DNA from: Synanceia verrucosa
Taxonomy: Eukaryota > Chordata > Actinopteri > Perciformes > Synanceiidae
Length of the DNA: 64,000 nucleotides
Assembly (NCBI GenBank): GCA_029721515.1
Contig: CM056559.1
Coordinates: forward strand, 4,651,001 to 4,715,000
Reading direction: 5' to 3'
The position numbers and the translations under genes are program-made. Positions 1 to 12,400 of this stretch are shown piece by piece. Each line of letters begins with the position of its first letter. The stretch's first letter is position 1. The notes under the pieces are model-generated. The model had not been told where the DNA came from. It worked only from the letters and a program-made list of their open reading frames with translations, and made no database searches.

Positions 1-96
1 TCATCATCTGTTCATGGCGTGGTTTTGTGGATTGTTTTCAACATTTCGTGAAGAGTTTCACAGAGACATGAAAGTCAACACCCGTACGCCGCCATG
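1..96 (+). promoter_or_regulatory. brca2: Putative brca2 5' flank / non-coding exon 1
   Basis: A GTGAGT donor follows position 96, and an acceptor (CTTCTCAG) at 421-422 opens the exon with the brca2 start codon, so 1-96 probably contains the 3' part of a non-coding first exon, as in other vertebrates. The transcription start is not visible and may lie outside the window. Upstream ATGs occur at 14 and 68 (same frame, closing at a TAA at 433-435 after splicing) and at 94-96, directly before the donor. In mammals ZAR1L lies head-to-head with BRCA2; it would be off the left edge and is not seen here. Confidence 0.5.
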
Positions 97-466
97 GTGA
101 GTTAAAGTAACGGTAACGTTAAAGGTAAACCTACTTTTGCTGGTTTCTTTTTCGTTAGCAGTCAATGTAAGTTAACCAGAATGCATGTAATATGTTTTCT
201 AGACACTGACAACGGTCGTAACATTTTCCACGCATGTGAATTAAGCTTTAGCTAACGTTACTTTCCCCTTAAATTGTCCCAATCTCTTTTACTATCAAAC
301 CAGCCAGTGTAAACTAATGTGTGTTGATTAGCAGCTAACCCAGTGCTGGTTAGGGTTAATGCTGACCAACCAACCGCATCATCCACTTTAAAGTTATGTC
401 ATGATGTTAACTGTCTTCTCAGTCGTGCCACATAACAAACTTTAAGGATTACACATCTCTACTGGA

Positions 467-3400
467 ATGGATTTACCCTCAAAAAACATGTACGACACAT
501 ACAAAGATGAAATCTGGAAAGGTAAGAGATCTCTGGCTTCAAAAGTGAACACTATAAGCTAAACAAAGATTGTTCATATTGCAGGATTGACTGCTGCAGT
601 CCATTACATTGTGCAGTTTTTCCTGATGTTGTGTCCAACCCTTTCAAATAAAACATGATACATTATATGCAGTCATTAAAGATGCATTACTGTTTAATAC
701 ATTGCTTTTATCTCCCATTGTAGACCTGGGGCCTCTGGACCCCGACTGGTTTGAGGCACTGACAGCTCAAACGTTCACTGATGAGGGAAATGTCTCTGAT
801 CAAGAGGAGCTGTGTGCCAACCAGGAGGAAAGTTTTAAAACACCTTTGGCCAAAACTGCAGTGGACAGTCAGCTGTTTTCAACCCCCAAAGTTTTCAGAC
901 ACAGTCGAGTTGTGTCGCCTGAACCTGACAATGACCAGTCGTTCACTGGCGAACAAGGTAATGTTTGATTCACTGTTGATGTATTTATGCTCTATTTCAA
1001 CTTAAAATCATTACATGAACTCATGCTAAACACAACAGCAATGTGGATGTCTGCAGAGGAGATTTAAATTAAGTGTTGTAAATCGGGGTGTCCTTCTTGT
1101 GTCTGCATTGATGATCTTTTTAAATCGAAAAATAATGATTCTCTGTGGTGCATCCTAGAAAAAGAAACATTGCCATGGACAGCGACACAAAGTCCATATT
1201 TGTTTCGGATTTCAAAAGAAGGGTGAGTGCAACAATCCAGAGACTTTGCTGTCTGTGCTGTTTTAAAGAGAAATTAGATGTTTTTAAATAGTCGTCTAAA
1301 TTATGGTTTGTATAGTTATTTTCCAAAGGGTGGTTCAGTTAAAGCAAAATGGAACAAATATTGATTATAAATACAGTCTATCTCGAGATGGTAAAGAATT
1401 TTTCTTTGAGGAAAGACTCATAAGCTCCCAATCAAAACTTCTCATACTTTATAATTTCAGTGTTAATGTTGCCGAAGTTAATTATATTGATGTTTTTGAT
1501 GTCTATCTTGTTATTTACAGAGTCCACGGTGCAAAATATGGAGGTTTCCAGCATCAGGGCAGTTTTGGTGAGCTGCAAATATATCTATGCATTTCATTTG
1601 TTTGCATTTGTCAAAGCTGTAATCCTCACTGTTAATTTGTTTGATCTTGTCATTGATACAGATCTGCTTCATACCCCACACAAATCCCCAGTAAGTCTAA
1701 ATCTAAAATTGGTGTTATCTTTCTTTCAGAAAAGGTCAGTGTGTGAATATGGAGTACTGGTTTCCCCTCTTCATTTTCTTTTTTTTTTTTATATATGCAG
1801 ATTAACTGTGGCAAGCATATATCAGAAAGTCTCGGCGCTCAGCTTCATCCTGACATGTCATGGACTAGTTCTCTGAACACCCCGCCAGCTGTACCGTCCA
1901 CCCTGATTTTATGTAAGCAAGTAACACAATTGGTTGTTTTTAAAATTCAATATGTGATTTCGATCTGTTAAATAATTGTGTCTTTTCAATTGTATAGCTA
2001 AAACCGACGAGAGTCCCTGTCCAGTGAGTGTTTCTGCAGAGAAAAATGTTGTTGTGAGTACTCCGTCCAGCCCAAAGATAGAGCAGATATAGCTCTACAA
2101 TTTGCTAAATGTAGAAATAAAAGAGTTTTGCTTAGTTTTTTCCAGAAAGACTATATTATCACCACAGATTCCCAGATTTCTTCATAGCTCTTACTTGAAT
2201 TTTCAAGTTGCATACAAAAGTATCTCATCCACTGACACAGAAGCCCTCCAACAGGCTCTAACATACAGTGAAAATGTAAAATAGTAAACTATCGGTAACA
2301 TGTTTTTCTGTCTCATCTTTCTCAGTTTGTACGGACACTTTTTCCTTCTCTTTCAAACGCATCCAGAGTTGGAGCAATGTCACCTAAAAACAATGACATA
2401 ACTACTGTTCAACAAGGTACGGTGTTTTTTCTGTGCTATTTGCTATATCTCACTAAGATGGTGCAGGAGCCCTGAAAATGAATTTCAGCAGATGTACTTA
2501 TTTTGTGCTGCACATGCTTTTACATGCATAATTGTTTGGCTTGCTTGTCTGTAATTAACAGGCGTTGTTTCCCCTGAGGCTGGTCAGAGTCCAGAGTCAC
2601 CGGACCATAATGGCGACGTTTGGAAACAGACGCTACCAGATGTGATTGAGGATGGAGAAATCCGCAGAACAGTCGCAAGTGTTCTCGACGGAGCTGAAAA
2701 TGTTCTGTCCATATTTTTCGCCAACAGTAGTTCAGCGCTGAGAAAAGTGAAAACTGACAGAGTCAGAAGGAAACAAATGATTCCAACAAAAGAGCATGGC
2801 TACAGCTCTGTGGACACGGACAGCTCGTCAACAATCAACGCCGCATCCAGTGAACAGAGAACAACTGATCAGGGACCCGATATTGGAATCACCCAGTGGT
2901 CTCCGTTGAGTTTATCTGAAATCCCACTTTCTACTGCGGATGCCTCTTGCCACGATAAAAGTCAGGTGACACAAGTGGAAATCACTTTGCCAACAGAACA
3001 ACTGCAGAGTGGTTCTGGACAGCTAATCAGGCCACACATGAAACTCACTGACTCTGGATTTATTAAGAAAAAGAGAAAGTTTATTTACACTGTAGAGACT
3101 TCAAAATCACAAGTTCAAGGAAATCAGTCATCACCAGCGATTCCACATTCAGGTGATACATTTCTCATGCATGTTAAGTGCAGCAGTGCTATAATGGAGT
3201 ATATATTAACTCATTGAGTGCCAGCCTTTTAACAGCCCTTGTTCCAGCGTTTTTACCCATTTTGAGTCATATTTCAAGACCCACAGAATATTTTGTACTA
3301 TGTCTCTGAAAACACAGAATAGCTCAAATGAAAGAAGAGACTCTCTATTCATCATGAAAAAAATGTTTGTTTTTACCTTGCTCCGTTCTTGTTTTATCAG

Positions 3401-6400
3401 AGGTAGAGTAGAGGCCACTTTCATTAAAATCACCACTTTTGTCCAGAATCTGAACGTTTTACTCTCTAATTACGATTGTCTCCACTTCCTGCTTTGATCT
3501 CTGTGACGTATCCCGTTTATGCTCCAACTACATCTCCTAGAATCCCCAAAATTACTCACAGGCTGCAGGAGATCGAGATCGGTGACCCGCTGCTGAAAAA
3601 CCACTTTGACGTATTATTATGTCAATGGCACTCAAATGTTGGATTTTAAATGACATCAAAATACATCAGTGGCACTCAAAGAGTTAACAAAGGCCCCTTT
3701 TCTACAATGGCTGAATTTATATTTTTATTCTATTTCAGGACATGAAGTTAATGTGGAGCAGTTGCAGAAAGCACCAGATGAAGCACACTGTTGCAGTATT
3801 GAGAAGAACAAAATACATAAACAGGGAAATCTCACTGAAGAAAACCCACCTCCCTCTGTACAAGCAAAAGTCCAGGACTTTGACATGTCGCAGCTTTGCA
3901 AAGATTTTGCGCAAGACTTCAGTCAGATGTCAGAGCCCTTTAAGCCGAGTGCGATAGCAGTGGATGCTCCTCCAAACGGCTTCTCTCCATCAGCTTGTCT
4001 GTCAGCCATGAGACGAGCGAAGCAGAAAGCGAACCTTCACCACGACTGGGACAGCGTCAGAAAGCAAAGACTTGTTTCTACCTCTAATCAAAATAACCCC
4101 ACCAATGAGGGCGCAGTAAATGACAGTGGCTTCCAGTCTGCTGTATCTGCATCATCATTTATTCTTCCCAGCTCAGAGATCAGTGGTGAACGGTGGCCTG
4201 GATTCAAGACTGATAGCCTCAGGACTCCTTTCACATGTACAAATAAAGAAAAAACACGTTTGAATGGTATTTTACAAGAAGCTGAAACTGATGCCAAGCC
4301 TTCCAATGCAATCAAGGAAAGCCAGACAGCGAGTCCTGGCAGAGACAGTGAGTTAGACATGGAGAGCACATCAGCCCAACAACCCAGCAGTGCCAAAGGA
4401 ACTGTCGATAGCATTAATTGTCTTCCACTCGATGGTCAAGCTCATGGCAGTCTGCCAGAAAACACTGTTAATCTTCCTTCTGGCCATGCATCAGGATTCA
4501 AAACAGCTTCAAATAAAGGTATACACGTCTCTTCAGCCAACCTGGAGAGAGGCAAGCGTCTCTTTGAGGACATGGAAGTGGGACAAACTTTACATGAAAA
4601 GCCTCCCAAAGGTGCCCAAGATGGAAGGAGCACGAGTCACAGATCAGCCGACCAGCCGCTTTCTTTAAGTGACACCAGTGTGGATATCAGCTGCCAGTTA
4701 ACAGCGTCACAGAAAGCTGATGTGACAGAGCTGTGCACTCTCCTGGAAGAAGCAGATAGCCAGTTTGAATTTACACAGTTTGAAACCTCTAAACTAAAAC
4801 AACACTGTCAATATAATACCACCTCTCCCCAAAAGGTTGATAAAGAACTTGACCCTGATTTTCTTTCGGGTATAGATTTTGATGACAGTTTCAGTTTCGA
4901 TGCTGAAAAGCATCTGGCAGTGACTGTAAATTATGACAAAATGACTTTGATTTCAGATACTAGAACAAATTGTGAAACATCTGACGTGACAAGCAAATCC
5001 ACAGGTTTGTCATTGTCAGCAGCAAAAGAAGAAAATGTGTCCTCTTCCTCAAAGCACATCTCTGAAGGCAGCAGCAGTGTTCTGTCAGCTGACAGAGTTG
5101 GATGCACTGAAACAAGCAAACATCCTGTAACGTCTGCTGTGGGATTCAAGACTGCAGGAGGAAATGTTTTAAGAGTTTCAAAAAAGTGCCTGAGCAAAGG
5201 CAGAGCTTTGTTTGCAGATTTAGAGGAGAATCTTGTGACGAGTCAGAAATCAGTGGGCCAGCGAAGCAATGAAAGTGATGAGGATGATTCAAAGTTCACA
5301 GGTTATGGGAAGATTCAGGGCTCCAATGTGAAGGAATCATTGACAGATGTTAGAGATGAAGATGCTACAAAAAGCAAAATAGACACAACCACATGTCAGA
5401 ATGGATTCCACATGGCCAGTGGGAAAGGGATTCACATTTCTGCAAAGGCTTTGCAAAAGGCAGGCGCTTTCTTCAAAGACTATGATGCTATGGACAGTGA
5501 CAATGGCATGTCAGTAGAACATCAAACGAGTATGGAAGCCTTGCCTGGAAGTGTCAGTCAGAAGGAAACTCCTTCAAAATGTGACAGTGTTCAAATGATG
5601 AAAGCAAACTTTTCTGTAGAGCCAATCAATGAGTTTGAAAATGTGACCACTGGACCAGCGGAGCACCATACTGAGGCCCATAATCACAGGTTTAAAAGTA
5701 CAGACTTTTTCCATGGAAAACCATCTTCAACCACAAAGGCACTTTCATCTCTCTCATGCACAACATCAAATAACTTTGGCTCCTCTGACATCAGCGAATT
5801 GAGCAGTATTGGATTTCATACAGCCAGTGGGAATACAGTGTCTGTGTCAGCTGATGCACTGAAAAAAGCAGAGTGTCTTTTCAATGAAATTCATACACTT
5901 GATGACACAAACCAACTGAAACAAAAAGGAGACGCTGTAAGACCTGGTCATCTCACCACTCAAAGTCATGTTTCACCACCTAAAAATGGTGGATTTCAAA
6001 CAGCCAGTGGAAAGGGAGTGACCGTTTCATCTGCAGCTCTAAAGAAAGCAAAACTGTTATTGAGTGAATGTGATGACATTGAGGATAAAACCAGTGTAAA
6101 ACCAACTCTCTCCATGAAGCCAGTTCCTGCTCCAGCACCCAGGAGTAGAGGATTTGTTGCAGCCAGTGGTAAGCAAGTAGCATTTTCAGCTGAGGCCCTC
6201 CACAAGGCCAAGGCTCTCTTCAATGACATCAGTTTCAGTGCAGACATCCCAGCTGTTTCTGACAAGAAACATGACCATGCTGAAAATATGGAGGAAATAC
6301 ATTGTGGATTTACAACTGCAGGAGGAGCTAAAGTCCACATTTCACACAAAAATCTGTTGAAAGCAAAACAACTTTTGGAGGATTGTGATGGTGGTTCTAT

Positions 6401-9400
6401 TTCAGCAAAAGCAATGCAAGAAACGGATGATTTCTTCAAAGGCATGTCAGAAAAATGTGAGAATAATATAATGTCTGTGAGTGGAAGTGATAATAAAAAC
6501 TTTTCCAACTTCAAACATGATCCAAAGGAGACGGCAAACATTTGTGAAGAGCCTGGAAGTGGACACAGTGAGTTTGAAAATGTGGGATTAGTTGGAAACC
6601 AGGAAAAGAACACGCTCCATTCAGCCAACACAGCTTCTTCACATGGAGACCCTTCTGTGACGACAAAGCCTTTTTCTCCCCCGTCGACCACGTCAAACAA
6701 CTGTAGCTCCATTACTGACCTGAGAAAACATGGAGGATTCTGTACAGCCAGAGGGAAAAAAGTATCTGTGTCCGATGACGCAATGACCAAAGCAAAGTCT
6801 CTGCTGAATGAAAGTGCTTCATTTGAGAGCACAAACAAACAGCTGAAACAAAAAGAAGACACTTATCCTCCACACAGTGGTGGGTTTCAGACAGCCAGTG
6901 GCAAAGGAGTTGTTATTTCATCTGCAGCCCTAAAGAAAGCAAAAACTCTGTTCAATGGATGCAATGAAGTTGAGGATAAAACCAGTGTAAAACCAACTCT
7001 CTCCATGAAGCCAGTTCCTGCTCCAGCACCCAGGAGTAGAGGATTTGTTGCAGCCAGTGGTAAGCAAGTGGCATTCTCAGCTGAAGCCCTCCACAAGGCC
7101 AAGGCTCTCTTCAGTGACATCAGTTTCAGTGCAGACATCCCAGCTGTTTCACACATGAGGATCACTGACGAGAAACAAGAAGATAAAACACACTGTGGAT
7201 TCACAACTGCAGGGGGAGCTAAAGTCCACGTTTCACAGAAAAGTCTGTTGAAAGCCCAAAACCTGTTGACAGAACTTGGTGATGAGGCGTGTCATTATTC
7301 AAGCCCTCATGACGTCCATCAGTTTGATCCATCCAGAGTGACCACAGATAGTGATAAGGACATGCCTGAGAAGTTTATCACCCCTCAGGTTGTCACATCT
7401 TTAACCTCTAACTATGAAAATCAAACATCTCAATATCAAAAGAGTGTAGCTGGTTGCCCTGGAGAAGAAATGTCAAGGGTGTTGGAAGATGAAATAAATC
7501 AGACAAGCAGCAGTGAAGGATTTAAGTTCAAAAGGCCAGAGGAGTCTTCAGCTGTAAACTTTCAGTCTCTTAACCTAAGTGGCTGCACTGAAACCCAGCA
7601 GAAGTTTTTCGCCCAGGAAGCTCTGGACTGCACTAAAGCTTTGTTAGAGGATGAAAGTGTGGCTGGCCTCTCAATGACTGAAAATGTGTTGTTGCAAGAA
7701 AGCATCAAATACAGCTTCAGATCAGTGGAGGAGCATAAAGGTGGAGGGAAAAGACCAGCAGAGGAGACGAACATGACCGGTGAGAGTGTTATTACTCAGG
7801 TTATTTAAAGAGACTCTTTCTGCTTCATTGGATATGTAAAATATTTTTTTTAATCATTTTTGTTCTGTAATATTCTAGGTCAGCCTCCTTTGAAAAGGCG
7901 ATTACTGGAAGAATTCGACAGGGCCATTGATAGTCCAAGAGGTTCAGCGCTCCATCCAGAAAAAAGCAGTCCAAATGGTAAATCACTAGTACTGTGACAT
8001 TATCTGAAGAATATATGTTTTGTCTCATAAATTAAATATTTATTTTTTAATTAAGGTGTCATGAAAGACAGAAGGATTTTCAAGTACAGTGTCTCTCTCC
8101 ATCCAAACATCACAACGCCTCACAGGTAAGTGGCCATGTTTTCACGAGGCTGACAGGTTATTAGCTCTTACCGTAATGGATTTTTTTTTTGTCTTTCAGG
8201 AATGGAAAAAACTACTTGGAAACCAGATTGCAAAAGACACCAACACAATGCTCAACCTCAGTAGATAGCACGTCCACACGTTCCAAGACGCCAGGGTTTG
8301 TTCCTCCATTCTTCAAGAATACAAAGACAGACAAGAATGCACTGCTCAAGGACAACATAAGAACACCATCTGCATTCGTTCCTCCATTCAAGAAACAAAG
8401 AGCTATTGTCCATCAGAGCTCCTCCAGACCACAGGAGGAAGAGGAGGAGAAACGCCATGATCTGTGTATGACACCTGTTAACAGTACTTATGTACCACCT
8501 GCTAAAAAAACACAAAGTACTACAGATGTGACTGGTGATAAAAGCACAGAAGACATTCAGATGGTGGCCACAGCAGATACTAAAAATGATAATCAGATGA
8601 ATAATCACTGTGGATCAGAGGACTCTTCTGCAGAGACATCACACATGGCTGACACGTCCAAAAGCCAAGGTGCAGTCATATTTTCAGATGTTATTCAGTA
8701 AATAACTCAATAACAGGTTAAATGATGATTTGTTTCTGTCTAAAGACATGTTTCAGGATCTTCATAACATAGAGTTGGCACGAGATATGCAAGACATGAG
8801 GATCAGGAAAAAGAAGCGCCAGACTGTTCGACCTTTGCCAGGAAGTTTGTTTCTAACCAAAAGCTCCGGAGTGTCGAGAATACCATTAAAAGCTGCAGTG
8901 AACGGAAAGCCCCCCGCAAGATACACCCAAAAACAGGCAAGGCCAGAGTAGTTTTATCACTTTGTGTTGTTAACTGGTTAAAAGTTAGCTCACTCACATG
9001 AACAGCTTCGCTTGCGCGAACAGCTACAACATGTTGATGTTCTTTTTTGCAGCTGTACAGGCATGGAGTTCATCAGCATGTGTGTCAGATCACCAGTGAG
9101 ACCGCCGAATCTTTTCGCTTCAGCTTGCAGCAGTTCATCAGACAGGAAGCATTTCTAGACGGAGGTGGTGTTCAGCTGGCTGATGGAGGCTGGCTGATCC
9201 CCAGCAAGGATGGAACTGCAGGGAAAGAGGAGTTCCACAGGTATGTTTAAATCAAGCTTTGTCATGTTGAACCAGGTGTGTCTTTGTCATGAATGCAGGC
9301 TAATTGGCTGAATGTCTTATTGATCTTGCAGGGCATTGTGTGACACCCCAGGTGTGGATCCTAAACTGATCAGTGAGAGCTGGGTGTACAATCACTACCG

Positions 9401-12400
9401 ATGGATCGTGTGGAAGCAGGCCTCCATGGAAAGATCATTTCCAGAAATGGTGGGCGGCCTCTGTCTCACCCCAGAGCAGATCCTCCTGCAGCTGAAGTAC
9501 AGGTACTCCACATACGGCCTGCACAACTGCTGCCATTTCTATCAGGTTTAAAGGCAGCATTAATTTATTTGTATGTTTCATTCAATTAATGAAGAATGTT
9601 GCGTGTATCAGATATGATGTGGAGGTGGACCACAGCCGCCGGCCGGCTCTGAGAAAGATCATGGAGAAGGACGACGCTGCTGCCAAAACCCTGGTCCTCT
9701 GTGTCTGCGGGGTCGTCTCCAAGGGTCACTCTCCAAACAGACAGTGTCTCAGTGACACCAAGACGCCACACAGCGCTGACGCCAAGGTTGAAAACCCATC
9801 TGCAGTTGTTTGGCTGACGGATGGATGGTACGCTATTAAAGCCCAGCTGGATGAACCTCTGACTGCCATGCTTCACAAAGGTCGAGTGGCTGTCGGCGTC
9901 AAATTGATCATCCATGGGGCTCAGCTGGTAGGGTCACCAGAAGCCTGCTCCCCTCTGGAGGCGCCTGAATCGCTCATGTTAAAGGTACTTTAAAAGGGAG
10001 AGCACATGTTATTTTATCTTTCCACAAGGCACTCAAATAAGTTCTCTTATCAATTTGATGTTTAGATTTGCGCCAACAGCAGCAGACCCACACGGTGGGA
10101 TGCTAAGCTGGGATTTCACAAGGATCCACGGCCATTCCTGCTTCCTGTCTCCTCTTTGTACAGCAGTGGAGGACCAGTAGGATGTGTAGACATTATCATA
10201 CTGAGAAGCTACCCCATACAGGTGTGTTGAGTCTTGGATTGATTATTGTTATTGTCGCACCTGTCCCATGTTGACTGCACGCCTGTCACATCTTACAGTG
10301 GATGGAGAGGAAGCCAGATGGGGGCGTTGTTTTCCGGTCTGTTCGTGCAGAAGAGAAGGAGGCGAGACGATACAACAGCCACAAACAAAAAGCCATGGAG
10401 ATCCTGTTCGCCAAGATTCAAGCAGAATTCGAACAGGAGGACAAAAGTAAGAATTGTGTTTCTGGCATATTAGGTACATATTTAAATGGAATCAGTGTTG
10501 ACAAAATTCTCATCTTCAGGGGATAAAAAACCTCAAGGCAGAAAATGGACAATCAGTCATCAGAGTATTGAGAAGCTTCAAGATGGAGAGGAGCTCTATG
10601 ACACAGTGGGGGATGACGCAGCGTACCTCGAGGTGATAGGAAGTTTTTTTTGTTTTTTTTGTTTTTTTATAGATTGTTAATTTCTCTTAAGATAAAGTTT
10701 TAATTAAACATCTGTTTTTCTTGCACGTCGAAGACTCATTTGAGTGAAAAGCAGTTGGAGACTCTCAGTGCCTACAGACGTTCTCTGATGGAGAAGAAAC
10801 AAGCTGAGCTGCAGGATCGCTTCCGACGAGCTTTAGAAAATGCAGAGGACAGCGAAGGTAGCTGTCCCAAGAGAGACGTTACACCTGTGTGGAGACTCTG
10901 CATCGCTGACTCCATGGAGAAACCTGGCAGTGGTGGGTGTTTGGATTGATTTATATACATGTATGTACGTATGTATGTATGATAGTGTTTACAAGTACTT
11001 ATGTAAAATTCAACTTTTTTTTTTTTAGTTTACCAGTTGAGCCTTTGGCGACCTCCCTCAGATCTTCAGTCTCTACTCAAGGAAGGCTGTCGGTACAAAG
11101 TCTATAATCTCACCACTTCAGATGGAAAGAAACACAGTGGCAGCACAACTGTTCAGCTGACCGGGACAAAGAAAACTCAGTTTCAAGACCTACAGGTAAT
11201 GTAGAAATTCTTAGGCACCCTCAAAAATTGTATATACAGTGTTTATAAAGTCAGATTTATAAGGTCTAATATTTGTTTTATCAATCAGGCTACTCAGGAA
11301 TGGATATCAACACGTTTTCAAAGCAGAGTCTCAACCCATTTTGAGGAGCTTCAAAACCCAGAATTCCAGTCACTGTGTGGAGAAGTTGATCTCACTGGAT
11401 ACGTCATCAGTGTCATAGATGGACAGGGTGGGTGATTTCTTTTCCAACTGTTTCTTCCATCACTGCGGTGTATTCTTTACTAAATGATCATTTCTGTTTT
11501 TGAACACAGGTTTCTCTCCTGCATTTTATTTGACCGATGGGAAACTGAACTTTGTCAAAGTGCGCTGTTTCAGCAGCTTTGCTCAGTCTGGCTTGGAAGA
11601 TTTGGTAAAACCACGTGTCCTGTTGGCTCTGAGCAACCTGCAGCTGAGAGGACAGTCCATGTCTCCTACTCCTGTTGTCTACGCTGGCGATCTGAGCGTC
11701 TTCTCAACAAACCCAAAGGAGGTTCATCTACAGGAAGCCGTCAGCCAGCTCAGGACCGTGGTCCAGGTACAGTGCTGAAACCCCAAATACAATAAAGTGT
11801 TGTCAAATACGCAAATTTCCACATCTTTCTCTTGTGTTTTCAGGGTCAGGAGAAGTTCTTTCCAACTGCTGAGGAGACGCTCTCACATTTAGTGAAATCA
11901 GATGGCATGAGGTCCATCTCCTCTCCAGCTCTGCAAATACGAACCCCAGCTTTTACACCAGTCAGGAGAGACGACGCAAAAACAAGTGTGAGTTGCATGT
12001 ACTTGCTGTTTGATGCCTTTATTTTCATTCATTCATACTTAATTTTCATAAATAGATAAATAAATAAAAATGTGTCCTTGTTATGCAGGTGACATCTCAG
12101 CAGCCAATCAGAAGCCTTGGCTCCTTCACACCTGTTGGCAGGATTCCTCCTGTAGCAAACTGTTGGACAGAAAAAGAGCCCAGCAGCCTGAAGAGGAAGA
12201 GAGCTCTGGACTACCTGTCTCGTATCCCATCTCCACCACCTCTCTCTAATCTGAGCACGGTGGCCTCTCCGTGTGTAAATATGACCTTCAACCCCCCTCG
12301 GAGGCGTGGACCACCAAGCACTTTAAAACCTGCACAGACTCCAGCGCGCAAACCTGTCAGTTCACCAGTGGAGGATGAATGGGTGAATGACGAGGAGCTG

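Noticed and set aside
4126..4185. SGFQSAVSASSFILP as a possible twelfth BRC repeat
   Set aside because: Only the FxxA-like start fits; there is no following LF-type motif or TASGK stretch.
5996..6862. 288-codon minus-strand frame inside brca2 exon 11
   Set aside because: Antisense shadow of the BRC repeats; similar antisense frames recur at each duplicated unit.
9401..9589. 62-codon frame overlapping brca2 exon 17
   Set aside because: Out-of-frame shadow of an exon whose true frame matches human BRCA2 throughout.
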